A DNA stretch of 64,000 nt from an uncultured Odoribacter sp. (GTDB taxonomy: Bacteria; Bacteroidota; Bacteroidia; Bacteroidales; Marinifilaceae), in contig CALUKE010000007.1 of NCBI GenBank assembly GCA_944321165.1, positions 119,457 to 183,456 of the forward strand, in the 5' to 3' direction. The translations under genes were made by a program, and so were the position numbers. Shown in pieces: positions 50,986 to 60,576 of the stretch (positions within the stretch are counted from its first letter, which is position 1; every line of letters starts with the position of its first letter). The notes under the pieces are model-generated. The model did no database searches. It was given only the letters and a program-made list of their open reading frames with translations, and was not told the origin of the DNA.

Positions 50986-53900
50986 ATGATAAATTTTATT
51001 TCTTTTCTAAAAATAACTGAGAAGCTGTTTTCGAAGGGACGATGGTTTAGGCTAAGTTTGTTAATCTGTTGTTTGGGATTTTTATCGGAACCGGCTAATG
51101 CTCAGGCTACTCGAATAAATATATCTTTCAGTGATGCTTCTTTTAAAGAGGTGATTCAGTTTATTCGGGAGCAATCGGATTATGATTTTGTGTATAGCGA
51201 TGCTGATATCGCTATTGTAAAAAGGCAGAAAATTGATTTAAAAAATGTCACTGTACAGCAGGTCCTGGATCATTGTCTTGCCAATTCGGGGCTGGTGTAT
51301 AATATGGTCAACAAGACGATTGTTATAAAAAAAGCAGAGGCTGCGAAACAGACTTCTCCTGTCGTGAATAAATTGGAAATTGCAGGGTCTGTGAAAGATA
51401 AACAAGGAAATCCTCTCCCTGGAGTTACAATTGTTATCAAGGGCAGCAAATATGGTTTTACAACTGACCTTGACGGTCTGTTTCGTTTTGAGCTTTCAGA
51501 GGTTCGTGATATTACGTTGGTTTTTTCATTTATTGGAATGGAAACGCAAGAGATTGTTTTTAATGGACAGAAATTTCTGGAAGTGGTCATGACAGAGGAA
51601 GCGACCCAAATGGACGAAGTGGTGGTCACCGGTATGTTTGAACGACGAAAAGAGGGGTATACGGGATCTGCCACAGTAGTGAAAGGAGATGATTTGAAAA
51701 AATTTAGTAAAACAAGTATTGCTAAAGCCTTGTCAGCCATTGATCCAGGTTTTCGAATTGCCGATAACATTGAGACCGGGTCTGATCCCAATCGTTTGCC
51801 GGATTTGCGGATGCGTGGGCAGGCTACTTTGCCGACAGGGGCGACAGTTGCAACGGATGCAGTGATGTTGAAAGGTGATTATGCCACTTATCCGAATCAA
51901 CCCTTACTGATTTTAGATGGTTTTGAAATTTCTTTACAAACGATGAATGATTTGGATCCGGACAGGGTTGCTTCGATCACCATATTAAAAGATGCTGCAG
52001 CAACAGCTATATACGGATCGAAGGCAGCTAACGGTGTTATTGTGATAGAGACGAAAGCCCCGGCTCCCGGTACTTTGCAGGTTACTTATGCCGGAGAAAT
52101 CCGGATGGAGATTCCGGATTTGTCCGATTATAATCTGATGAATGCTGCAGAAAAATTGGAGGTGGAACGTTTGGCCGGTTATTATGATGAAACAGGTGAA
52201 TTGGCTCCGTTGGAAATTTATCAGTATTATCTTCGGGAAGTAAAACGAGGAGTCGATACTTATTGGCTCTCAAAGCCTTTACGAACAGGAGTATCTCATC
52301 GGCATGCAATTACCTTGGAGGGTGGAGATCAGGCACTTCGTTATAAGTTGTATGTGGGCATGAACAATACCGCAGGTGTTATGATTGGTTCTAATCGACA
52401 TACTCAGACGGCATCGCTTGATTTGACTTATCGTTTTAAACGTTTTTTATTGAAAAATAGTGTAACGGTTGATAATGCGGTCGGGAATAATTCTCCCTAC
52501 GGGTCATTCCGGGATTTTTCTCAACTTAATCCTTACTGGAGAGATCGGGATGAAAAGGGTGAGATATTGAAAAAGATTACGCCGCCTGTAACTTCTTATT
52601 CCGGCGTTTTTCAGAGTGTATACAACCCTTTGTATAATGCCACTTTTCATAGTTTGGATAAAACATCTGATTTTGGCATTCGAAATCTTTTCCAATTGGA
52701 ATATAGACCATTGGAGGCATTGCGTTTGCTGGCCAATGTCTCAGTGTCGAAACAGAATGGAAAGGTGGAGGTTTTCCGTCCGGCCCAACATACCGCTTTT
52801 GATGGAATTGCTGATCCTCAGCAACGAGGTGATTTTAACTTGATACAGTCTGAGAGTTTTACCTGGCAGACTGATTTTACGGCATCTTATAACAATGTTT
52901 TTCAAGGAGTTCATTTCTTAAGTTTGAATCTTCGGATGACGATGAATGATAGCCAGAATAGTAATTATGGTGCACTTGTCACCGGTTTCCCCAATGATCA
53001 GATGGATTATATTCTTTTTGGGAAAAAGTATAATGAAAAAATGACGGGTAGTGAAAATACGAACCGTTCCGTTGGATGGGTTGGTAGTTTTAATTACTCT
53101 TATGACTATCGTTATTCGTTGGATTTTAATATTCGCGCAGATGGCGCATCTCAATTTGGAAGTAACAATCGTTTCGCTCCTTTTTGGTCGGTTGGTGCAA
53201 AATGGAATTTAAAGAAAGAGAATTTTATGAGCCAGCTTGATTTCTGGAGCGATCTGACTTTGCGGGTATCGTATGGAACAACAGGAACCCAAGGCTTTGC
53301 TCCCTATCAGGCACAACAATTATATACTTATGGAAATACCCTGAAACCTTATCTGGCATCGGATGCGACGGGAGCCGAATTGGTCGGTCTGGGAAATCCG
53401 GATTTGAAATGGCAACAAACCGATCAAACCAATATTGCTTTGGAAATGGGATGGTTGGACGGACGAATTACTGCTCGGGCAGAATATTTCAGAAAGATTA
53501 CAAAAAATGCCTTGACGGATATTTCTCTGGCTCCTTCTATCGGGTTTTCAACTGTTTCGGAAAATCTGGGATCTATTCGAAACCAGGGGGTAGAGCTAAT
53601 GTTGTCCTTCATACCTTATCGCAATACTGAAAAAGCGGCACAATGGGTAATTAATTTGAATGGATCACACAATACAGATAAATTGGTGAAGATATCCCAG
53701 GCTTTGCGCCATATGAATGAACAAAATGCAGGGAAATTGAAAGATGTCCCGTTGCCTCGTTATGAAGAAGGTGAATCTTTAAATCGGATTTGGGTAGTAA
53801 AATCGTTGGGAATAGATCCGGCAACTGGACAAGAAATTTTTGTAAAGCGTAGTAGTGGCGAATTTACAGGAATTTGGAATGCCGAAGATCAGATTCCTTA

Positions 53901-54381
53901 TGGGAATACGGAACCTTTTATGGAAGGAAATATCAATAGTTTGTTTTCTTATAAAGGATGGGGTGTGAATTTTAGTTTCCATTATAAATTTGGTGGTCAA
54001 ACTTATAATACAACTTTGATTCAAAAAGTGGAAAATGCTGATTTGCGCTATAATGCCGATCGACGAGTGATGGAAGATCGATGGAAAAAACCGGGAGATG
54101 TGGTAAAATACAAAGCGTTGACAAATTCTGCTGGAGGATCGGAAACCAAAGCTTCTTCTCGTTTTGTTATGGATGAGAATGTTTTACAGTTTAGTTCGTT
54201 GACGTTGACTTATCGGATGGATAAAACCAATACGGAATTTATGAAGAAATCGATTTTTAGTTCGATAACTATGAATTTGGGTATGGAGGATGTGTTCCGT
54301 TTGTCTTCTGTGAAGCAGGAGCGGGGGCTGGATTATCCGTTTGCTAGACAGTTTTCTTTTTCTTTGAATGTCGGATTTTAA
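50986..54381 (+). CDS. SusC/RagA-family TonB-dependent receptor with STN domain
   Basis: This is a 1131-residue outer-membrane transporter. A long signal region ends EPANAQ. An STN domain (about 42-112, INISFSDASFKEVIQFIREQSDYDFVYSD) signals to FecR. The carboxypeptidase-regulatory-like domain (about 127-205) has GSVKDKQGNPLPGVTIVIKGSKYGFTTDLDGLF. The TonB box is near DEVVVTGM, and the plug contains LLILDGFEI and SITILKDAAATAIYGSKAANGVIVIETK. The barrel ends RQFSFSLNVGF. It imports ligand captured by the SusD protein encoded 12 bp downstream. The surrounding proteases suggest peptides rather than glycans. Confidence 0.96.
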   Translation: MINFISFLKITEKLFSKGRWFRLSLLICCLGFLSEPANAQATRINISFSDASFKEVIQFIREQSDYDFVYSDADIAIVKRQKIDLKNVTVQQVLDHCLANSGLVYNMVNKTIVIKKAEAAKQTSPVVNKLEIAGSVKDKQGNPLPGVTIVIKGSKYGFTTDLDGLFRFELSEVRDITLVFSFIGMETQEIVFNGQKFLEVVMTEEATQMDEVVVTGMFERRKEGYTGSATVVKGDDLKKFSKTSIAKALSAIDPGFRIADNIETGSDPNRLPDLRMRGQATLPTGATVATDAVMLKGDYATYPNQPLLILDGFEISLQTMNDLDPDRVASITILKDAAATAIYGSKAANGVIVIETKAPAPGTLQVTYAGEIRMEIPDLSDYNLMNAAEKLEVERLAGYYDETGELAPLEIYQYYLREVKRGVDTYWLSKPLRTGVSHRHAITLEGGDQALRYKLYVGMNNTAGVMIGSNRHTQTASLDLTYRFKRFLLKNSVTVDNAVGNNSPYGSFRDFSQLNPYWRDRDEKGEILKKITPPVTSYSGVFQSVYNPLYNATFHSLDKTSDFGIRNLFQLEYRPLEALRLLANVSVSKQNGKVEVFRPAQHTAFDGIADPQQRGDFNLIQSESFTWQTDFTASYNNVFQGVHFLSLNLRMTMNDSQNSNYGALVTGFPNDQMDYILFGKKYNEKMTGSENTNRSVGWVGSFNYSYDYRYSLDFNIRADGASQFGSNNRFAPFWSVGAKWNLKKENFMSQLDFWSDLTLRVSYGTTGTQGFAPYQAQQLYTYGNTLKPYLASDATGAELVGLGNPDLKWQQTDQTNIALEMGWLDGRITARAEYFRKITKNALTDISLAPSIGFSTVSENLGSIRNQGVELMLSFIPYRNTEKAAQWVINLNGSHNTDKLVKISQALRHMNEQNAGKLKDVPLPRYEEGESLNRIWVVKSLGIDPATGQEIFVKRSSGEFTGIWNAEDQIPYGNTEPFMEGNINSLFSYKGWGVNFSFHYKFGGQTYNTTLIQKVENADLRYNADRRVMEDRWKKPGDVVKYKALTNSAGGSETKASSRFVMDENVLQFSSLTLTYRMDKTNTEFMKKSIFSSITMNLGMEDVFRLSSVKQERGLDYPFARQFSFSLNVGF

Positions 54382-54393
54382 AAAAAGACAATT

Positions 54394-55842
54394 ATGACAA
54401 AGGTGTATATATCGGTTTGGGGATTTCTGTTACTTTCATTAACAGCTTGTCAGAATTGGCTGGATGTTCAGCCGAAGACTTCCATCCAGGAGGAGAAACT
54501 GTACAGCTCTGAATATGGTTTTAAAGATGTCTTGACCGGTTTTTATATAAAAATGGGAAATACCGGATTGTATGGGAAAGAATTGACTTATGGATTTTTG
54601 GATGTATTGGCGGGCCGTTATGACAATTCTGTTATTGCGGATAATTTATATAATTATCAACAGGAATACGGGTCTTTGAAGGATAATATATGGTCTTCCG
54701 CTTATAATTTGATTGCGAATATCAATAACTTCTTATATTATATCGATCTGAATCGGGAAGTGATCAAGACAGAGAATTATTATGAAATCATGAAAGGGGA
54801 AGCTTTGGGATTACGGGCTTTTCTGCATTTTGATCTGTTGCGTATTTTTGGGCCTATTTATCAGGAGGATCCTCAGGCTGCTTCTATTTGTTATCGAACT
54901 CATTTTGACAAACAGGCAACTCCTCGTTTATCGGCACAAGCCGCACTGGATTCGGTGATACAGGACCTGAAACAGGCGGAGTTGCTGTTGGATGGCCGTG
55001 ATAATGAACAATTTACAGCGGATGAATATAATGAACAGCGGGATGCTTTTCTGGTTCTTCGACAATTGCGGATGAATATTTGGGCAGTACGTGCTATGTT
55101 GGCTCGGGCGTATTTGTATAGAGGAGATGAGATTAGTAAGGCATTGGCTTATGATTATGCGAAACAGGTGATCGCATCTTCCCATTTTTCTTTGGCTGAA
55201 TCAAATCAAAATCGGATTTTATTCTCTGAACATCTTTTTTCCTTGCATATATATGAAATGGGAAAATTGATGGAGGCTGATTTTGGTACACTTGCTTCGG
55301 ATAATTTATATGCTTTACAGGAGACAATCGATGAGCTGTATGAAAAAAGTAGTGGATATTCGACGGATTTTCGGCAGAATAACTATTATTTTCAGAATAT
55401 TGGCGGAAAATTGATTTGTAAAAAATATGATCAAAGTGCTTACTCTGGTGCATATGATGGGGCTGAGATCATGCCTTTGATCCGTTTGTCAGAAATGTAT
55501 TACATTGCAGCTGAATGTTCTTCGGATGCAGCAGAGAGTGTTGATTGGCTAAATACGGTAAGACATTTTCGTTCTATACCGGAAAGTCTTGATATTCAAG
55601 CTGGAGAAGATTATGATAAGTTGGATAGTCGTCCCGGAATGGATCATTCGAAAACTATGCGTGTAAATGAATTGATGAAAGAATATCAAAAGGAATTTTA
55701 TGCAGAAGGACAGTTGTTTTATTTTTACAAACGACATGCTTATCAGAGTTTTTTCAATTGTCGATTGTCAAATGGAATGAGATCGGAAAACTATATTCCG
55801 CAAATTCCTGATAATGAGATAATATTCGGAAATAACAATTAA
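54394..55842 (+). CDS. SusD/RagB-family substrate-binding lipoprotein
   Basis: This is a 482-residue lipoprotein with signal peptide ending SLTAC and the family start QNWLDVQPKTSIQEEKLYSSEYGFKDVLTGFYIKM. TPR-like helices (YYEIMKGEALGLRAFLHFDLLRIFGP) and the C-terminal region (MPLIRLSEMYYIAAECSSDAAESVDWLNTVR) fit RagB/SusD. It is the lid of the SusC transporter encoded 12 bp upstream and binds substrate on the cell surface. Substrate identity is not visible; gene context favours peptides. Confidence 0.95.
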   Translation: MTKVYISVWGFLLLSLTACQNWLDVQPKTSIQEEKLYSSEYGFKDVLTGFYIKMGNTGLYGKELTYGFLDVLAGRYDNSVIADNLYNYQQEYGSLKDNIWSSAYNLIANINNFLYYIDLNREVIKTENYYEIMKGEALGLRAFLHFDLLRIFGPIYQEDPQAASICYRTHFDKQATPRLSAQAALDSVIQDLKQAELLLDGRDNEQFTADEYNEQRDAFLVLRQLRMNIWAVRAMLARAYLYRGDEISKALAYDYAKQVIASSHFSLAESNQNRILFSEHLFSLHIYEMGKLMEADFGTLASDNLYALQETIDELYEKSSGYSTDFRQNNYYFQNIGGKLICKKYDQSAYSGAYDGAEIMPLIRLSEMYYIAAECSSDAAESVDWLNTVRHFRSIPESLDIQAGEDYDKLDSRPGMDHSKTMRVNELMKEYQKEFYAEGQLFYFYKRHAYQSFFNCRLSNGMRSENYIPQIPDNEIIFGNNN

Positions 55843-55851
55843 TGCGTTTAG

Positions 55852-56535
55852 ATGATGGAAAAATTTTTAATAGGGGTATGTTATTTATGTTTATGCTTCT
55901 CATGTCAACAAAATGAGATTGAGGTATATGCAGAATCTCCCCGGATTGGTTTTGAGAATACATCGACTCTTGGATTTATTCCTGAACGGTATATAACATT
56001 TACAGATGAAGATTATCTGGCACAGGTGACAGAAAAAATAGATTCTGTTAAGATTGAGTTGATGGGAATGGCTTTGGAAGAACCTCGGATTTGCTGTTTG
56101 AAAAAAGTGAATGAAAGTACAGAAATATCCTTTTTGCAGATAGATTTTCCGGATCGTGTGACTGTGGAACCGGGTATTTATTCTTTTTATTTGCCGTTTA
56201 AAGTATTTCGTCCCGAGCATACGGGAATGGAATATTCCTTTTTATTGGAGTTTGATACGGAACATCCGGAGCATGGTTTTGATCCGGGGAAAATAGAATG
56301 TGGAAAAGTACGATTCATTGTTGCATTTAATTTGAAGCCCGCCGGTTGGAATAATTATTTTGGAACTTATAGCGATGGAAAATACCGTTTTATGTTGGAT
56401 TTCTTTGGCGGTGTATATTCTTCTATTGGAAATACATCCGAGAATCGCCGCATGGTTAGAGAGGCATATGCAGAATATCGTTTGACACATTCGGCAATAT
56501 TGGATGAGGATGGAAATGAAATTATATTCCCTTAA
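55852..56535 (+). CDS. DUF4843 lipoprotein
   Basis: This is a 227-residue lipoprotein starting MMEKFLIGVCYLCLCFSC. It has a mostly beta-strand body (ITFTDEDYLAQVTEKIDSVKIELMG, PDRVTVEPGIYSFYLPFKVFRP) and GWNNYFGTYSDGKYRFMLDFFG near the C-terminus, matching the DUF4843 family that follows susD in many Bacteroidales loci with a metalloprotease. It is probably an accessory surface binding protein of the SusCD complex. It lies 9 bp after susD. Confidence 0.85.
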   Translation: MMEKFLIGVCYLCLCFSCQQNEIEVYAESPRIGFENTSTLGFIPERYITFTDEDYLAQVTEKIDSVKIELMGMALEEPRICCLKKVNESTEISFLQIDFPDRVTVEPGIYSFYLPFKVFRPEHTGMEYSFLLEFDTEHPEHGFDPGKIECGKVRFIVAFNLKPAGWNNYFGTYSDGKYRFMLDFFGGVYSSIGNTSENRRMVREAYAEYRLTHSAILDEDGNEIIFP

Positions 56536-56550
56536 ATGATATAAATAGTT

Positions 56551-58215
56551 ATGGATAGCACTGTTTTTAAATATGGTATGGTAATTCTGATGTTAATGTT
56601 TGGGAATGCTTGCTATGATGATTTGGGAAATTATGATTATCAGGAAATCAATGAATTAACTATTTTGATGCCGGATGTGATGGAGGTAACGGTACCCAAA
56701 GAGGATTCTGTAGAAGTGGTAATTACGCCTGAGATAAAGCAATTGTCTCGAACAGATAATGGAAATTTGAAATATTTGTGGCGTAAAAAAGAAGGTGCTT
56801 CGATTGATTGGAAGGTTTATGGGAATGACAAAGATTTGCATCTCTGGATTAAAAGTCGAACGACAGAATCTTTGAATTTTCGTTTTGCCGTTACAGATAC
56901 AGTTTTAGGAATAACATCCTATAAAGAGATTGTATTGAAGATGTTGAATCCTTTGGAAAATGCTTGGTTTGTTCTTCAAGAGCAAGATGGAAAATCAATT
57001 TTAGGAGCAGTGGACGGGGCTGGTCCCGGAGCATTGATTTATCAGGATATCTATCAGGAATTGTTAGGAACTGGTCGTACGATAGCCGGGACACCGAGGG
57101 CTTTGATGGTGATTCCAAATTTGCAGCCAGGAAAACTTGAAACGATGACGGTAATCGATTTGTTAACCAGTGAAGGAGGAATGATGATGGATTCTAGAAC
57201 TTTAGAGACAATTTATGATTATCGGGAAATGTTATTGGGACTGAAAGAAACGGCTAATCCTCAATATATAAAGGCCGATCGGGGAGAATTGGTAATCGAT
57301 AATGGAAAAATGTGGTATGCTGCTTGGTCTGAATATTCTGTGTTTTATCCGATCAAATTGGATCTTTCTATAGGTGATGACTATGGTTATGAGTTGACTC
57401 ATGCTATGATTTTACGGAGTGATCAGATTATCGGTTATGATCGGTTGAATCAATGTTTCTTGTGGTACAACCGTTGGGATAATCCGGCTACTTTGTATGG
57501 AGAAGCGATTCGAAACAACGGCTTACAGTATTATGATGTGGATGGTAGCCGTAATCGAGCCCGTTTGAAGCGGGTGGGAGAAATACCGGAGTATCCGAAT
57601 AAATTTGATCCGGATGCTTTGAATGGACAGAAGGTATTGTTTATGGGTGTACATTCCTATTCCGGTTTGGGTGATTCACAAAAGGGGATGGCGATAGCCT
57701 GCAATGAGGGAAGTCGACAATTGTATATATATGAATTTAGTAATGATGGACTTTATGATGCAGATCAGCCTCGTTGTTCCGGTTATTATCGCTTTGTCCC
57801 GTCAAGTGGGGATGAATATTCCTGGCAGTTTGCTACTTCCTGTTATTTTAATAATGTATTTTTTTATGCTGCAGGAAACAAAGTTTTTCGAGTTGATTTG
57901 AACAGTTTTGTTCCATTGGAAACTGTTATTTATGAACATCCCGATCCAATGGCTCAAATTACAAAAATGAAATTTCGACACGAACGTTTTGCTCAGATGT
58001 CTTTGGATTGGGGATCTATGAATGTGACGGCAGAAGATCAACCTTATTGGTTGGGATTGGCGGTGAAACATTCTGACGGGAAGGCATCTGTCGTTGAAAT
58101 GAGATTGAAACCCAGTGGTGAAGTATTAAAAGAAAATGGGAGTGCAAAAATATTTGAATATTCCGGTTTTGAAGGTATTGTGGATATCAGTTATTCTTTC
58201 CATTTAAGCCAGTGA
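56551..58215 (+). CDS. PKD-like family lipoprotein
   Basis: This is a 554-residue lipoprotein. The signal peptide ends FGNAC, followed by YDDLGNYDYQEINELTI, the standard start of the Bacteroidota PKD-like family. An N-terminal Ig-like module (about 40-130) is followed by a probable beta-propeller-like region (ENAWFVLQEQDGKSILGAVDGAG, GYDRLNQCFLWYNRWDNPATLYG). It is usually encoded beside DUF4843 and the zinc protease in SusCD loci and probably binds ligand at the surface. The protease gene starts three bases after its stop. Confidence 0.85.
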   Translation: MDSTVFKYGMVILMLMFGNACYDDLGNYDYQEINELTILMPDVMEVTVPKEDSVEVVITPEIKQLSRTDNGNLKYLWRKKEGASIDWKVYGNDKDLHLWIKSRTTESLNFRFAVTDTVLGITSYKEIVLKMLNPLENAWFVLQEQDGKSILGAVDGAGPGALIYQDIYQELLGTGRTIAGTPRALMVIPNLQPGKLETMTVIDLLTSEGGMMMDSRTLETIYDYREMLLGLKETANPQYIKADRGELVIDNGKMWYAAWSEYSVFYPIKLDLSIGDDYGYELTHAMILRSDQIIGYDRLNQCFLWYNRWDNPATLYGEAIRNNGLQYYDVDGSRNRARLKRVGEIPEYPNKFDPDALNGQKVLFMGVHSYSGLGDSQKGMAIACNEGSRQLYIYEFSNDGLYDADQPRCSGYYRFVPSSGDEYSWQFATSCYFNNVFFYAAGNKVFRVDLNSFVPLETVIYEHPDPMAQITKMKFRHERFAQMSLDWGSMNVTAEDQPYWLGLAVKHSDGKASVVEMRLKPSGEVLKENGSAKIFEYSGFEGIVDISYSFHLSQ

Positions 58216-58218
58216 TGC

Positions 58219-60576
58219 ATGAAAAAGTTTATTGTGATTGTTTGGTTGTTAAGTGTAGGGATTGGAACTGCATATGGTGAGGAGAAAAAAGTCATTTCCG
58301 CAAAAGAATTCTTCACGACCAGGAAATTCGTTTATTATCCGGGACTATTGAATGTTTTCAGTGCAGAAGGACATTATTATTGGCAGATCCCGGAGCGTTT
58401 GTGCGGGAGAGATTTTCTGGTAACGACTACCTTGTTAAAAGGGGCTGCCAGGGAAAAGAGATATGCGGAGCAGCGTTATGGGTATGCGGGAGACCGTTTG
58501 GACGCTCGTTTATTCCGTATGGAAAGACAGGATGATAAGTTGTTGTTGCTTCAACCTTTTTTACAGGATTGGGAGGTTGATTCGCTTCGTGAATTCTCGA
58601 AAATTTCAGGACAAAGAGCTACTGGATGCTGTTTGGCGGAATTGAATATCTTAGCAGAAGATGCTCGAGGTCTATTGGTGGAAATTACAGATTTGTTGAA
58701 GGATGACAACTCGATTTTCGGTTTGAAGAGTTTTGATATGGAATTGGGAATCGGAGATTATTTGCCGGATAATTCTTATTTAAAGGAAGTGAAAACAACC
58801 GCACATAGTTTAGTTGTTCGTTTTGTTCGAACTTATATGTCAGTGAATTTTCTTCCGGATCCGTCCATTGAATCAGAGCCGGTTACCTGGGAATACGGTA
58901 TTTCTCTTTGTTTACTGCCGGAGATCCCCATGCGGAGACGCTTGGAGGATGAGCGAATCGGTTATTTTACCAATACGATTAGAAAATATGGGGAATCACC
59001 TTTTCGGGTGGAACATTCGGCATATATTTCCCGTTGGCGTTTGGAACCACGTCCGGAAGAGGTTGAGGCATATAGAAAGGGAGAATTGGTTGAACCGCTA
59101 AAACCGATTGTTTATTATATTGACCGGGCTATTCCGCAGTGGTTGCAACCCTATATAAAACAATCGGTAGAGGCCTGGCAACCTGCGTTTGAACAGGCTG
59201 GTTTTAAGAATGCGATTCGAGCATATCTGGAACCGGAGCCTTGGAATGATACACTTTTTTCTGTGGATAATGCACTTTTTTCTTACATCTCCTATAAGAC
59301 ATCCACTGTTGAGAATGCTTATGGTTCATTTATGGTGGATCCTCGTTCTGGAGAGATTGTGAATGGTCACATCGGTATTTTCCACAGTATTGCAAAGTTG
59401 GTACAAGGACTATATTTTTCTCAGGTGAGTGCGGTTGATCCTTTGGGACAATCAATAGTCTTGCCGGATACCTTATTGGGAAAGTTGATTCAGTATGTTG
59501 TTTGTCATGAAGTGGGACATACACTGGGATTGAAACATAATTTTCGAGGAAGCAGTGCTTTTTCAGTAAAACAGCTTCGGGATCAGGATTTCCTTCACCT
59601 TCATGGTTATGGCGCTTCTATCATGGATTATATGCGTTTCAATTATGCTGTTCAGCCTGAGGATGAAGTCGATCCGGCAGAATTGATTCCACGTGTAGGT
59701 CCTTATGATTGCTTGGCAATTGCTTGGGGATATCGATATTTCCCGGAAATGACCGAAGTAGAAGAAACAGAGTATTTACGAAGTTGGTTGGATGAGAAGG
59801 TAGAAAATCCACAATATCGTTATAATTCTACTGATGATACGGATGTACTGAGTTTGCAAGAGGATTTGGGCGAAAATCAGATGCAAACAAATGCATTGGC
59901 GATTAAGAATATGCAGCGTCTGATGAAGTCTGATGTTTGGGAATATGAGACGGGGGAGATGAACGATGAGATTATGAAATCTCGTTATTTGATGATGCTT
60001 AGAAAATTTCAAGATTATGTCGAACAGGCATTGATGAACATTAGAGGAAAAACGGAGAAATGGGATATGGATGGACGACGGGGCAGCTGGTTGGTGCCCA
60101 TATCGAAACAGCGTCAGAAGGAAGCACTGTCATTTTTGGATTGCTATGTCTGTACGCCACCCGAATGGTTGTTCCGTTCAGATTTTTTTCTACGTTTTCA
60201 GATAGATGAACGTTTGAATATGGAAACGGTGTATATGCAGTTAACTCATGATTTGGTGGAAAAATTGAGAATAGAACCAACAGCTGAATATTCGCAGGAA
60301 GAATTTTTGGCAGACGTGCGACACATGATTTTTAAGGAATGGGAACAAGGAAATCCTGTCGGAGAGGCAAGAAAGAGTCTGCAGCGGATGTATATTGAAA
60401 ATTTGAAACGGATGGCAAAGACAAAACAGGAAGATTCTAGAGTGACTGTATGGGTGTGGAGAGAATTGAGGGAAATTTTGAAATTAGCAGAGCAGTATGC
60501 TGCGACAATGAAGGATAAACGCTATCCGTATAGTGTAATTATGGGTATTGAAAATTGGGAAAAAACACAGTTATGA
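58219..60576 (+). CDS. Zinc metalloprotease (DUF5117/DUF4953 type), active form
   Basis: This is a 785-residue exported protein (signal peptide ending GTAYGE). The N-terminal 260 residues form the DUF5118/DUF5117-like domain (GHYYWQIPERLCGRDFLVTTTLLKGAAREKRYAEQRYGYAGDRLDARLFRM). The catalytic domain has HEVGHTLGLKH with zinc ligands His430, His434 and His440 and catalytic Glu431, plus a Met-turn in SIMDYMRFNY. A helical C-terminal domain follows. It should cleave protein near the SusCD transporter. Its stop overlaps the start of the next gene, a paralogue without zinc ligands. Confidence 0.92.
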   Translation: MKKFIVIVWLLSVGIGTAYGEEKKVISAKEFFTTRKFVYYPGLLNVFSAEGHYYWQIPERLCGRDFLVTTTLLKGAAREKRYAEQRYGYAGDRLDARLFRMERQDDKLLLLQPFLQDWEVDSLREFSKISGQRATGCCLAELNILAEDARGLLVEITDLLKDDNSIFGLKSFDMELGIGDYLPDNSYLKEVKTTAHSLVVRFVRTYMSVNFLPDPSIESEPVTWEYGISLCLLPEIPMRRRLEDERIGYFTNTIRKYGESPFRVEHSAYISRWRLEPRPEEVEAYRKGELVEPLKPIVYYIDRAIPQWLQPYIKQSVEAWQPAFEQAGFKNAIRAYLEPEPWNDTLFSVDNALFSYISYKTSTVENAYGSFMVDPRSGEIVNGHIGIFHSIAKLVQGLYFSQVSAVDPLGQSIVLPDTLLGKLIQYVVCHEVGHTLGLKHNFRGSSAFSVKQLRDQDFLHLHGYGASIMDYMRFNYAVQPEDEVDPAELIPRVGPYDCLAIAWGYRYFPEMTEVEETEYLRSWLDEKVENPQYRYNSTDDTDVLSLQEDLGENQMQTNALAIKNMQRLMKSDVWEYETGEMNDEIMKSRYLMMLRKFQDYVEQALMNIRGKTEKWDMDGRRGSWLVPISKQRQKEALSFLDCYVCTPPEWLFRSDFFLRFQIDERLNMETVYMQLTHDLVEKLRIEPTAEYSQEEFLADVRHMIFKEWEQGNPVGEARKSLQRMYIENLKRMAKTKQEDSRVTVWVWRELREILKLAEQYAATMKDKRYPYSVIMGIENWEKTQL

